Origin: Bilabrum cf. latius
Lineage: Eukaryota; Bigyra: Bicosoecida; Bigyra; Bicosoecida
Direction: 5' to 3'
Assembly (NCBI GenBank): GCA_965178125.1
Contig: CBCXTV010000036.1
Span: 1-26,140 of the forward strand
DNA length: 26,140 nucleotides
Shown: one piece after another, positions 1 to 8,729 of the stretch
How the letters are laid out: every line of letters starts with the position of its first letter
How positions within the stretch are numbered: position 1 is the stretch's first letter
Notes under the pieces: generated by a model
The model's database searches: none
What the model was told of the DNA's origin: nothing
Seen by the model: the letters and a program-made list of their open reading frames with translations, nothing else
Position numbers and translations under genes: made by a program

Positions 1-225
1 GAAGAGGTCTGTGCATCGCACAGCTGCCGCACGGAGAGCTGCTTCCGTTCCACGGCTGGTGAGGGCCCGATGCTGCTCTACTCATGCCCCACGGCCACAC
101 ACTAAGAGGAACGGATTGTGTCAGGATCCCGCCGCAGCATGGGTACGCGGATCTGCCTCCATAGGGACGGACGGGAGGAGCTGCCGGCGGAGGGCGGGCG
201 GGGGTCCGGCCAAGCCAAGCGGCCA

Positions 226-390
226 GGTACTTCACGCTCTGCCCTATGGCGCTGGGTTCTGTGAGGCGGGGCCTATCTGTGATCCTCGGCTCTGTGAAGG
301 TGCGAAGCGCTATTCACGATTCGACTTCGCCTTACTCCTGGATGAGGCGGCGGAGCTGCGTGCTGGGATCTCTTCCTGTGGCGTCCGAGC
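226..390 (-). pseudogene. Decayed copy of the 3' end of the coiled-coil gene
   Basis: This stretch aligns by eye with 13202-13360, which holds the last ~20 codons and 3' flank of the basic coiled-coil gene. Shared blocks include ACGCTCTGCCCT, GATCCTCGG versus AATCCTCGG, and GCGGAGCTGCGTGCT. The copy carries many substitutions and no longer keeps the tail and stop of the intact gene, so it is a remnant. Flanking sequence on both sides shows no clear homology. It shows that the coiled-coil gene belongs to a repeated family. Confidence 0.6.
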
Positions 391-1293
391 GCGATGGCGA
401 GTGCACGCTTGGCCGTCATAGAGAAAGGCACGGCGAAGTACCACATCTTCGCCACCCACCACATTTCGCCAAGCACCACCTCGTTGGCAGGCTTCGGGAA
501 CGCGAAACGCACAAGTTCTCTTGGTTTCCGCGTTGAGTGTGCCTGACCACGAGCGTCCTTGGCGCCGTCAGCGTGCCTGCTCTCTGCGTTGATTCGGACG
601 CGTACCCGGCTCGCGTGGGCATGGACCTCCCCAATCCGGCAGAACCGTGAGCTCCTGGCATCCCACCTCTGTCTTAGAAGTTTTCCGGTTTTTGGCGCAA
701 ACCTTCTGGAGCAGACGACAGCAGCGAAAGACCCACCCAAGCTCCGCGGGAAGTGTGATACCTCTACGGTTCCGGCATCTACTTGGCCGTGCACATATGC
801 AAGGCGATGCACTACACCTGCGCGTCCGGCTGCACCCGCTTGAACGACAGGTTCCTCTCCATGCAAGTGGTTCCGCGACAACAAGGTCGTGGAAGTGACA
901 GACTAGGAGAGTACGCCGGGTTCAGATTCACGCCCATCAGGGACAGGTCCGGGTCCCGCGCTCGCGCTACCGCGTGAGGAGGCTATGCGCACGTATGAGG
1001 AGGGGAGAACTTCGTATAATAGTCTCTCGCAGACTCGAACTTTTGGCTCTCACCGAAGGACGGAATGTTAGCCCTCCGCTACTTACGGTGTCTTTAGCTT
1101 CCGCCCTACACGTTCCCCGCCCGTGGTCAAGAGGGAGTTTGTCGAGACACGCACCCGCCCGAGAGCTCCGGTCCTCTAAGCGCTCACGATCTCCCGCCCA
1201 GCGCGGTGCGAGCCCGCTTCACCGGGACTTGTCGCGTGCCTACGGAGGTGTCTTTTCCGAACCTGCCACTGAAGACGTTAGGGAGCGACGGGA
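391..1293. other. Gene-poor stretch
   Basis: I see no convincing gene here. Open frames exist on both strands because the DNA is GC-rich, but none shows a domain, a conserved motif or protein-like composition. No RNA gene or long repeat was recognised. Confidence 0.5.
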
Positions 1294-1529
1294 AACGGAT
1301 GCACAACGGTATGCCACCCATGTCCTCGAGGAATCCACCAAGACGTTGTGGCCCGAGGTAGTGCGATTTTCGGGAGAAGGATTCTTAGTACCTTATAGGG
1401 TACCCCCCAGGATCGCACTACGTGGGTTTGGGGGGTTGGTTTCCTTTCCTCTTGTTTTCGTGTGCACTCTTCTGCGACCGCCCCCCCCGGGGAACGGATG
1501 CACAACGGTATGCCACCCATGTCCTCGAG
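1294..1529. repeat. 37-nt perfect direct repeat flanking hairpin copy A
   Basis: Positions 1294-1330 and 1493-1529 are identical over 37 nt, beginning AACGGATGCACAACGG and ending TCCTCGAG. Similarity continues weakly into ATCCACC. The hairpin repeat lies between them. The arrangement could be a long duplication made when the hairpin segment inserted, or a recombination scar. The equivalent place next to hairpin copy B lacks this repeat. Confidence 0.85.
1358..1489. repeat. Hairpin repeat, copy A
   Basis: Positions 1358-1421 form an inverted repeat with perfect 10-nt ends (GTAGTGCGAT and ATCGCACTAC) and a partly paired inner stem around CGGG/CCCC. The loop contains TTAGTACCTTA. The same 64-nt hairpin plus ~65 nt of 3' flank (GTGGGTTTGGGGGG, TTTCCTCTT, GTGCACT, TTCTGCGAC and a C-run) recurs at 12803-12928 in the same orientation. 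Copy A has a weaker inner stem and no GTAGTGCTC repeats beside it, so it may be the less functional or older copy. Confidence 0.85.
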
Positions 1530-1742
1530 AGATCCACCGAGATCCGCACATACCTCTGCGGTGAACAGCACGTTACATGAGACCCTGACCGACCCGAGAG
1601 TCTCTGCCCTCAGTCTCCACGACTTCCCGCAGGATCCGCCCCGCTCCCACCGACGGCTCCTGCCGTACGTACGACGCACCATTTTCAAAAGAGCATTGGC
1701 ACCCGCTCCTCACCTAAGCGACGATACTGTCGCTGCGGTCCC

Positions 1743-2747
1743 TCACGGCACGCTCTCCGGTCCGCCCGGTGCGAACTCAGAGTCGTCGTCTGTCGAAACG
1801 TGGTCGCTGTGGAAGATGTTGCTCTGGCCGTCTGAGGACACGGCATCCTGCCAGTATCGACGCAACTGCTCCGCCACGTCCATGGCCGCATGGGAGCTCA
1901 GCGGGATCTGCTCGAAGAGAGCGTTACTGTCGTGCACTGCAAACAGCCTGGCCGCGACGCGATCTTGATGGCAAATTTCGAGTGTGGCGCGGATCCGGAA
2001 ACAGTAGCCGTCCGGAAAGTTGCCCTGCATCAACTGGTCCTCCACCGCACACTGCGTGCACCAAATAGACCGCTCGGTACGTCGTATGTAGCCGGGCCAC
2101 AGGGAATGCAGCAACGAGTACTGAGCCCGACGCAAGCTCTTCGGGTTGAAGCTGTCCGCCTGCTTGACCCGACTGCAGGCCTGGCACTTGAGGTTGGTGA
2201 TCACGGCCGACTGCTCCCCAGCCAAATACCAGATCGTACGCGAGCGCAGCCTACGAGGAATCCACTGGCCCGACTTCCGGGGCACGACCATCGCCAAGAG
2301 CTTCGACTGCGGCGCGTCGATCTGCACCCTCGACCCGCAATCGCTGAGCGTAATGGCGTCGTCGAACACCCACGTGCCGCCCCAAGCATGACGCCTGCGC
2401 TGCTGCCGGGAGCTCGGGTTCGGTACCTCGCGAGGCCTGTCGGAAGGGGGGTCCGTCGGCTGCGGTGGTGTCGGATACCAGGAGAGAGCGGTCCACGGAT
2501 TGATGCACGTGGACGTTGCCGCCTCGCGCGTCGCCGGAGTGGCTGAGCTGTCTGGTCGACGAAACGGTGGCGCCCACGCCGTGCAGGCCGCCACCTGCGC
2601 GGGCACATCGGGCAAGAATGCGCCTGCAGGTTCACGTGGCCGAGGTCGGGGAAGCTTCGTCGGGGTCAGGGATCCCATCGAGGAAGCCGCGTTCGCCGCT
2701 GGGATGGTCGTGCTCGAGGTTGACGAAGTCGCGTTCGCCCCTGACAT
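1743..2747 (-). CDS. CxxC zinc-ribbon-like protein (hypothetical, possible Stc1-like)
   Basis: This predicts a protein of 334 residues if the ATG at 2747 is used. An in-frame ATG at 2807 would overlap the transposase stop, so I prefer the later one. The first ~120 residues are Ser/Thr/Pro/Ala-rich and probably disordered. The middle (WVFDD, IPRRLRSRTIWYL) looks folded. Near residues 188-191 and 230-233 are two CxxC pairs (CQAC and CTQC) with K and F between them, the layout of a C4 zinc ribbon and reminiscent of the Stc1 domain. The C-terminus is acidic. It sits 14 nt after the transposase on the same strand and could be a second gene of the same element. Fragments of it are reused at 21.8, 22.4 and 23.8 kb, where its reading frame stays open, which supports it being a real gene. 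Function unknown. Confidence 0.65.
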   Translation of the reverse strand: MSGANATSSTSSTTIPAANAASSMGSLTPTKLPRPRPREPAGAFLPDVPAQVAACTAWAPPFRRPDSSATPATREAATSTCINPWTALSWYPTPPQPTDPPSDRPREVPNPSSRQQRRRHAWGGTWVFDDAITLSDCGSRVQIDAPQSKLLAMVVPRKSGQWIPRRLRSRTIWYLAGEQSAVITNLKCQACSRVKQADSFNPKSLRRAQYSLLHSLWPGYIRRTERSIWCTQCAVEDQLMQGNFPDGYCFRIRATLEICHQDRVAARLFAVHDSNALFEQIPLSSHAAMDVAEQLRRYWQDAVSSDGQSNIFHSDHVSTDDDSEFAPGGPESVP

Positions 2748-2761
2748 GGTCGTGGTCGAGG

Positions 2762-4399
2762 TCACGGCATGGCCGCCGAGGGGTGAGCGCGATCGCGGGG
2801 GGTCCATCCGTTTAGTCTGCGGCCACGAGGCACGCGGCGAGCGTTACCACCGTGGACGCCTCCGTCGACCCCGTGTCCGGACGCGACTGGGGCCCTGTTG
2901 ATGAGCGCATCGTGCGGGAGAGGCTGCTGCGGACTGCTGATGAAGCGGAGCTGGTCGACAGACGGAGCATCGCTGGAGATGTCCTCCATGTCACACTCAA
3001 ACAAGCGCCGTAGGGTCGAATGCAAGCGGCGCCTGCCGCTGGTAATGCCTGTCATATCGAAAGCGCCTTGCCACGAGCCAGACGAGAGCACTCTCTTCGT
3101 GCACTCAGCGACAACCCTGAGATGGCAAGAGACATCGACATGACCCGCTTCATGACGCGAGCGCTCCTGCATCCACGTCTCCCGAAGGTCGCGCTTAAGA
3201 AGCTGAAAGACGAGAACGTCCAACGGCTGAAGCAAGAAGGTGAGTCGACCAGGAATAAACACGAGATCCATGCCAAGGCCGTGTGCGAAGTTCACAATCT
3301 CAGTGGAAATGTGTTGGGGCGCGCAGTCAAGTATCACTATTGGATAGATCTCATGCTGAATGTCCATCCAAGAAGCGAAAAGCCGACGCAGAATGTCGAA
3401 CATGAGGGACTGCGTCACCCACGAGCTCTCTCGGGCCCAGACTTCCATTCCGTCCACCATTTGGTTCGACGCCCCACGCATCAAGCGCTTGCTCAGCCGC
3501 GTGTGCTTCCCGATGAGTATACGCGGGAGTCGTCGCTGGATTTCCGGGCAGTCGCTAATGAAACCCAGAAAGGTGTACGATCCTCGATTGCTATTCGAGG
3601 CGAGGCGCTCCGTGCGCGAACCAAGCGAAGCGGGCTCCGTTCCTGACCTCGGTGCGATGTACCCGCGCATTCCCGGAAAGGCAAAGGGCACGCTGGACTC
3701 ATCGAAGTTCACAAAGACGAGGCGGCGGTTGCGGGGCACTCGCGCTTCTGCGAATTCAATCCACTGATAGAAGACACGACACGCGAGTCTGACGTAATCG
3801 AGTGTTACCGGGGGCTGCTTCTTCAATCGGCCATGCCGAAGCCGCCAACGACGACGGAAGCGCAGGAGCCACTGCCGTCGAGCCGAGTCCTTCCCCGCGC
3901 GAACGCCCATCCTCGCAAGCATGGCGAAAACCATGCTCCCAGTTGGAGCACACCCACGCTGCTCGTTCACATGGTCGATCCAAGCAACGACAGAAGCCTC
4001 GGCGAGAAAGGTCTCCGCGCGTGCCACGGACTCTCGATGACATGAGCGAAGAGGATTTCGCTGCCACGCCTCAACTGGGCGCCTCATGGTGAGCGCGACC
4101 TCCTCATCGACCTGCCTTTGAAACTCCTCCTGCGAAGCCGTCCGCGTGGAAACCTGTCGACTCTGCAACTGACGAGAGACATAGGTTCGAAGAGCTGCCT
4201 CGCCACCTCCGGGGTGATGACGAATAACCTCAGCGACCTGTGCCTCCATGGCGCGCAACCACGGATGGCGCAGCCCATTGCGCGCCCGTTGTCTCGCGTC
4301 TCTGAGACACTTCAGCTCCTTACTGATCCGTGCGAGCTGATCCGGCACCGAAGCAGAGGACATCATGACGCGTGAGGAACCGGGCAGAAGATCGCTCAC
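2762..4399 (-). CDS. DDE transposase, pogo/Tc1-like
   Basis: This predicts a 545-residue intronless protein with the three parts of a DDE_1-type catalytic core: NFDES (Asp at ~233), ILDCAPQH (Asp at ~358) and LQPLDVLVF (Asp at ~394), giving a DD36D spacing. PLDxxxF is typical of pogo-type transposases. Such enzymes cut and rejoin DNA at terminal inverted repeats. The Arg-rich segment near 175-195 (FRRRWRLRHGRLKK) follows an HTH-like DNA-binding region, as in CENP-B/pogo proteins. All three acids are present and no stop or frameshift interrupts the frame, so the gene may be intact. I could not find convincing terminal inverted repeats. The extreme C-terminus is Gly/Arg-rich and less conserved-looking. 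ATG codons at residues 12 and 13 are alternative starts. Confidence 0.85.
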   Translation of the reverse strand: MSDLLPGSSRVMMSSASVPDQLARISKELKCLRDARQRARNGLRHPWLRAMEAQVAEVIRHHPGGGEAALRTYVSRQLQSRQVSTRTASQEEFQRQVDEEVALTMRRPVEAWQRNPLRSCHRESVARAETFLAEASVVAWIDHVNEQRGCAPTGSMVFAMLARMGVRAGKDSARRQWLLRFRRRWRLRHGRLKKQPPVTLDYVRLACRVFYQWIEFAEARVPRNRRLVFVNFDESSVPFAFPGMRGYIAPRSGTEPASLGSRTERLASNSNRGSYTFLGFISDCPEIQRRLPRILIGKHTRLSKRLMRGASNQMVDGMEVWARESSWVTQSLMFDILRRLFASWMDIQHEIYPIVILDCAPQHISTEIVNFAHGLGMDLVFIPGRLTFLLQPLDVLVFQLLKRDLRETWMQERSRHEAGHVDVSCHLRVVAECTKRVLSSGSWQGAFDMTGITSGRRRLHSTLRRLFECDMEDISSDAPSVDQLRFISSPQQPLPHDALINRAPVASGHGVDGGVHGGNARRVPRGRRLNGWTPRDRAHPSAAMP

Positions 4400-4664
4400 A
4401 GCCGAAACGACGCGGACGGACCCGCTGCCAAGCTTCGCACTGCCTGTGGCCTCTGAAGATACCCGGGAGGGATAGGACGCAGGCGGGGAGCGAGAGCAAG
4501 CGAATGCCTTCCTGTCGCTGGAGGAGTGCTCAAAGCTGAAGACGCGCGGGAAGCACGCGCTCTGCTGCGGTCACACTGGCGCAAGCGAGACAAAACCAGG
4601 GAGAGGGATAGACACGTGCACAGCATTGAATACACCGCGCAGCATTGCGAGCGCGGTTTCTCGC

Positions 4665-4776
4665 CTGCGCTGAGCTGCCACTCTGCTCTCGTGCGGACGA
4701 CATTGGCAACGGCAGCGCGTAGCTGCCAACTGGCCGTGCACGGGTACTGTATCGGCCACGGCAGCGCTGAGCTGCC
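4665..4776. repeat. Three iterated GGCAGC...GCTGCC motifs
   Basis: Two near-identical 17-nt dyads, GGCAGCGCGTAGCTGCC at 4711-4727 and GGCAGCGCTGAGCTGCC at 4760-4776, and a partial one, CTGCGCTGAGCTGCC, at 4665-4679 are spaced 46-49 nt apart. They lie in the gap upstream of the transposase start and downstream of the small coiled-coil gene. They could be protein-binding sites, for example for the transposase, or a small repeat family. Confidence 0.65.
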
Positions 4777-4937
4777 AATTTCGGGTCGAGGAGCTCTCCT
4801 GAGGAAGACGAGGCCGGGAACTTTCGGCGAACACGCACACCCACCACCGCCCGGCACATGCGACGGCAAGCAATGTAAGGAACGACGTTGCGCGATCGAA
4901 TCTCGACAGGAGGCTCCGATGCAGGAGCTGCCGAGGA

Positions 4938-5462
4938 CTAGGCACCGCCGGCGCCCGCCGCGCCGCTGGGGAGGACGACGGTCGGCGGCGGCGAGTCCTC
5001 GGAACCCATGTCGTCTGATCCTGAGGAATCCAGCACAGTTGAGGCAGTCTCGGTCATCTCCCAGTCCGTACGCACCTCAACGATGAGACGACGCGGAGGA
5101 GCAGCGACTGCTGTGTCAGGTCCGTGGATGACGCCTCCGTCCACAAGACGGAAAGACCTACCCGCAACGGAGCCGCTTGCGCCAGACATCGCACGCCGAA
5201 TCACGGGATCAAAGTCTGCATGGAACCGAGGAGCCTCATCGCGCAACAGGCCTGAGAGCAGCCTGATCACACTTTGGGCGTACTCCAGCTGAGCGCTCAA
5301 GCTTTCCGCACGCTGCTGCATGTTCTCGAAGCGCTGCTGCAGGTTCGACACCGCTGTCGAGTGAGGACTCGCTGGCGGGGCGGGGTTTGGGCGCTGCGGG
5401 GTCGCCACCGCGCGACGCGGCGACCTATCGCGGACAAAGGACGTCACCTCGTTCCGCGTCAT
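4938..5462 (-). CDS. Small coiled-coil hypothetical protein
   Basis: This predicts a 174-residue protein from the ATG at 5462. I chose this start because the duplicated copy at 5983 keeps the same ATG and the ~25 codons after it (MTR-EV-SFVRDRSPRR), while upstream sequence differs by an insertion. An Arg-rich, Pro-rich head (residues 1-35) is followed by a helix rich in Gln, Glu and Leu (~38-80), a likely coiled coil, then a region ending in an acidic Ser/Asp stretch (EVRTDWEMTET, SDDMGSED) and an Ala/Gly tail. I do not recognise the family. No enzyme motif is visible. Same strand as its neighbours. Confidence 0.5.
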   Translation of the reverse strand: MTRNEVTSFVRDRSPRRAVATPQRPNPAPPASPHSTAVSNLQQRFENMQQRAESLSAQLEYAQSVIRLLSGLLRDEAPRFHADFDPVIRRAMSGASGSVAGRSFRLVDGGVIHGPDTAVAAPPRRLIVEVRTDWEMTETASTVLDSSGSDDMGSEDSPPPTVVLPSGAAGAGGA

Positions 5463-6382
5463 GCTGCCGCACCTCTCCTTCCTCACATTGACTCGAGCCG
5501 AATCGAAACTTGCAGGGACAGACGATCCTTTACCCTAGCGCTCCCCACATCGGGCATGAGTGGAATCCGAACCAGCGCACGGCATCCCACAGGAGTTCGC
5601 ACCGGGCTTGCCTCATGAGGAATCTTCCTGCGCGAAGAGGTAAAGCCACGGACAGAAGTCAGAGGTCGCGGGATGACACTCCAGCATACATGAGCTGCCC
5701 GCTGAATCCGCCGCCCCCGAGCCCCAAGCTGACAATCGAGGTAACAAAGTAGGAATGAGCAGGCGGGGGCGATGCCACTACGTCTCGCCGAACAGCCTGC
5801 CTCGCATGCGCTGTGCTGAAGACCTTATGGGAACCAGGAAGTGTGAACGTCTGTCACGTGAGGCGGAAGGGCTCCCACTGCATCACACCCCCTCTCTGGA
5901 ATGGGATTTGGGCGCTGTGGGGTCGCCACCGCGCGACGCGGCGACCTATCGCGGACAAAGGACTTCACCTCGGTCCGCGTCATGCTGCCGCACCTCGCCG
6001 AATCGAAACTTGCAGGGACAGACGATCCTTTACCCAGCGCTCCCCACCCCGGGGATGAGTGGAAGCCGCACCAGCGCACGGCATCCCACGCGAGTTCGGA
6101 CCGGGCTTGCCTCATGAGGAATCTTCCTGCGCGAAGAGGTAAAGCCACGGACAGAAGTCAGAGGGTCGCGGGATGACACTCTAGGCACACATGAGCTGCC
6201 CGCAGAATCCTCCGCCCCAAGCTCCGAGCTCACAATCGAGGTAACAAAGTAGGAATGAGCAGGCGGATGCTTTGCCACTCCGTCTCGCCAAACAGCCTGC
6301 CGGGGAACCAGGAAGTGTGGACGTCTGCCACGTGAGGCGGAAGCGCTCCCACCGCATCACACCCTTCCCGGGCAAGATATCT
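5383..6382. repeat. Tandem duplication of ~0.5-kb units
   Basis: Unit 1 (about 5383-5903) and unit 2 (about 5904-6382) align along their length with short indels. Shared blocks include GGGTCGCCACCGCGCGACGC, CAGGGACAGACGATCCTTTA, CTTGCCTCATGAGGAATCTT and CAATCGAGGTAACAAAGTAG. Both units end in GGAACCAGGAAGTGTG and CACGTGAGGCGGAAG. The unit carries the 5' end and upstream region of the small coiled-coil gene. Confidence 0.9.
5904..5983 (-). pseudogene. Duplicated 5' end of the small coiled-coil gene
   Basis: The first ~26 codons of the 4938-5462 gene are repeated from an ATG at 5983, with two substitutions among the first residues (MTRTEVKSFVRD versus MTRNEVTSFVRD). The homology then stops at the unit boundary and the frame runs into unrelated sequence. 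This is an orphan 5' end made by the tandem duplication. Confidence 0.75.
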
Positions 6383-6564
6383 AGAGAGCTGCCCAATCCT
6401 GCACGAGAAACTCGGATTTTCACACGCTGCCGACCATATCGTTCCCAATCAAACGACCGTGCTCCTCCGACGTCGCGCTCACCTCGGCGCAAGGATGACT
6501 CACTCGCGCTCTTCCTTCCGGAGCGCCCTCACAGTACGACGGACCCATTCGGGAAGCTCCCGCG

Positions 6565-7611
6565 TCACGCTGGCATCGTGAGGAGGAACCTTTCCGCATT
6601 CTGGAGAAGCTCCATGGCCCGCTTGATGTCATCCAAGGCCTCGTCACGCGAAGGACTCTGACGCACGGCGTTGCTGCAGGAGGCGGCGCCTCCTGCAGGA
6701 GGCTCGTCGCGTGCGGGAGCACGAGCGTCGTTGTCGCCGTCACCGGTATTCGCGCCAGCTTTTGGCACCCAACGCTTCGCTTCACCCGCAGAGGAACGGA
6801 CATCATGGAGACTCCAGCCACGCGCAACCAGGCACTTCGCGCACCAGTCCTCAGGGAAGAAATAGCGCAGGTTCTCCTTCTTCCGGCGGATCTGGGGAAA
6901 TCGGTACGCCGGATACTCGTTTTTACAGTTCTTGCACCACACCCACCACGGCGTCGCGTTGTCGAACTTGTCGCAACACACCCGGCAAACTGGTTGGATC
7001 CAGTCCTTCCACTTCTTGAAGTACGCCGACCGGGGCTTGCAGCACTGGCACGCGTTGCAAGTCCATGTCGCCTCCTCCGCCGGCTCCGGCGCGACCTGCC
7101 GCAGCACGTACGTCTCCCCCCATGACGACTTCGCAGGGGGCTCCCATGGATCCCAGCTATCAGCGCCAGAGACCGCCCCGGCAGTGTGCGCAAGATTCAC
7201 ACGCTGCGATGACAATGCCTCTGCCACGCCGCCACCCGCCTTCCAAGCGGCTGCGTCGGTCCATACGTCGTCATTACCTCCGGGCACCACAGCACGTCCA
7301 CCGCCGCGAGCATCCTCCTCCTCCGTCTTCTTGCCGCCGTCGTCTTCGGCGTCCTCCTTCGGCGCTGCCTTGCCGCTCTCCTCTCCGAGCATCCCCGTGG
7401 ACGCCGCCTCCGCGCCGCCGCTCTCGATGTGGGAGCCGCCCGAATCATCGACGCTTGCCGCCGCGCCGGCGTGCTCCGCCGGGGCGTCGACCTCGCGCGC
7501 CAACATGCCGCCCTCGTTTCCCATATCACCGGCGCCTCGACGCCCACGAAGATTGCGGCCGTCTCCCAAGGAAACAGCAATGCTCTCGGACGGTTTCTCC
7601 TCAGACATCAT
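6565..7611 (-). CDS. Double CxxC zinc-ribbon protein (Stc1-like)
   Basis: This predicts 348 residues from the ATG at 7611. The frame is open further upstream, but the MMSEEKPSES start is retained as the edge of a copied block at 23.75 kb and the upstream translation is low quality. Residues 1-150 are acidic and disordered (EDAEDDGGKKTEEEDA). Residues ~185-260 hold two back-to-back C4 units: CNAC...CRVC and CKNC...CAKC, each with K/F/W residues between, as in zinc ribbons of the Stc1 type. In fission yeast Stc1 links the RNA-silencing complex to a histone methyltransferase complex; that role is not shown here. The tail ends in a helix (DDIKRAMELLQNAERFL). Copies of most of this gene are scattered through 21.8-24.6 kb at high identity. 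Family assignment is tentative, but zinc binding is likely. Confidence 0.7.
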   Translation of the reverse strand: MMSEEKPSESIAVSLGDGRNLRGRRGAGDMGNEGGMLAREVDAPAEHAGAAASVDDSGGSHIESGGAEAASTGMLGEESGKAAPKEDAEDDGGKKTEEEDARGGGRAVVPGGNDDVWTDAAAWKAGGGVAEALSSQRVNLAHTAGAVSGADSWDPWEPPAKSSWGETYVLRQVAPEPAEEATWTCNACQCCKPRSAYFKKWKDWIQPVCRVCCDKFDNATPWWVWCKNCKNEYPAYRFPQIRRKKENLRYFFPEDWCAKCLVARGWSLHDVRSSAGEAKRWVPKAGANTGDGDNDARAPARDEPPAGGAASCSNAVRQSPSRDEALDDIKRAMELLQNAERFLLTMPA

Positions 7612-7790
7612 CGGCAAAGAGACTCGGAGAATGCCGTTCCCGCAGAGTGCGCTGCTGACTCCCGAAGCCGAAAGAGGACCCGCGGAGAAGGAATCTCGCA
7701 CATGCTCCCAGGAAAAGCAACTCCCCGCCCATTCCGAATGCAAGAACGGACTCCCGCCCTTTCCGAGATCGAGGGCGCATCGCGGGCGCA

Positions 7791-7985
7791 TTTCCCGACT
7801 CGCGATCGGCCTCGGAAACCGACCACGAATCGGTAGGAGACGTGCGCCCGCGTTTGAAGAATACGCGGAGAAATACGAAGCCAAGGACACGAGCATCTCC
7901 CGGGCACCTTTCCCGACTCGCAGCCGGTCTCAGAGACGACCACGAATCGGCACGACAAGTGCGCCCGATTTCGTCCCCCGAAAAA
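7791..7985. repeat. Diverged direct repeat upstream of the zinc-ribbon gene
   Basis: TTTCCCGACTCGC starts at 7791 and again at 7919 (period 128). Both are followed by related sequence including GACCACGAATCGG and GTGCGCCCG. The similarity runs ~60 nt per unit. It lies 5' of the zinc-ribbon gene, in its possible promoter region. Confidence 0.7.
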
Positions 7986-8009
7986 GGACACAACTAGGAC
8001 CCCGCGAGA

Positions 8010-8110
8010 TCCGCATCTGCTCCTCACGCGCGGAACGTGTTTCGGTACGCAAAAAGCGGTCACATGGGAGGCCCGGAAAGCGTCCGGAAAACGGTTCAGA
8101 AATACCTTGC
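8010..8110. repeat. ~95-nt dispersed noncoding repeat, copy 1
   Basis: The block beginning CCGCATCTGCTCCTCACGCG and ending GGAAAACGGTTCAGAAATA is repeated essentially without change at about 21087-21181. A shorter core (GTGTTTCGGTACGC to GGCCCGGAAAGC) recurs at 24586-24628. No coding signature was seen. Confidence 0.85.
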
Positions 8111-8397
8111 GTCACTCCTCCTGCGCGCCAGAAATCACACGACTTTTCGGTGACCGAAACAGGGCCCAAAAAACCAAAGATTTGCCCCTTCATGCCCGAA
8201 GACACAGCGTCACCGCCAAGCTGCCATCGCGGAGAAAATAAACCAGGTGGTGATGGAAAGTTACGTTACGGTGGAGCTCAGTGTCATTTGTGTGTTCAAC
8301 AGTGTGTATGATGCCGCTTCGTCTGGATGTCCGAGTCCGGATTTCACCTGGGGTATGGCCTATTGTGTGGTCACGTTCGCGTAGCTTTCACGTGTCA

Positions 8398-8540
8398 ACA
8401 ACGCGGAGGCTGCGAAAAGAACCATGCTCACGAACCATGCTCCACCGTAGCTTGATCACAACGCGGAGGCTGCGAAAAGAACCATGCTCCACCATAGCTT
8501 TCCAACAACGCGGAGGCTGCGAACGAACCGTGCACCACTG
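8398..8540. repeat. Short tandem repeat, three units
   Basis: Units start at 8398, 8458 and 8505 with ACAACGCGGAGGCTGCGAA. The first two continue into AAGAACCATGCTC, while the third is altered to CGAACCGTGCACC. The spacing is 60 then 47 nt. It lies in the gap between the zinc-ribbon gene and the 8730 gene. Confidence 0.85.
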
Positions 8541-8729
8541 ACCACCGTACAGCCCAAAAAGTACAAGTTTCTTGAACCCCAGGAGCAACATACGCGGGAT
8601 ACTGTCGAGCGCCCGTTCGCTCAGGTCACACGCGACAGCAAGCCGAACGCTCAGGTCGCACGCTCAGGCCACACGCGGAAGCAGCGCCACGCAAGAGGCC
8701 AGGTTGAGAGGGAAAACCGTCACGCAAGC

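Noticed and set aside
2251-2635. Alternative minus-strand frames over the CxxC gene
   Set aside because: They are Arg/Ser-rich shadows, while the 1743-2747 frame has the CxxC pairs.
6932-8311. 459-residue plus-strand open frame
   Set aside because: It is the antisense shadow of the zinc-ribbon gene and its upstream repeats, with Pro/Ser/Arg-rich low-complexity translation.
8398-8540. Terminal inverted repeats of a transposon
   Set aside because: The units are direct, not inverted, and no partner was seen on the other side of a gene.
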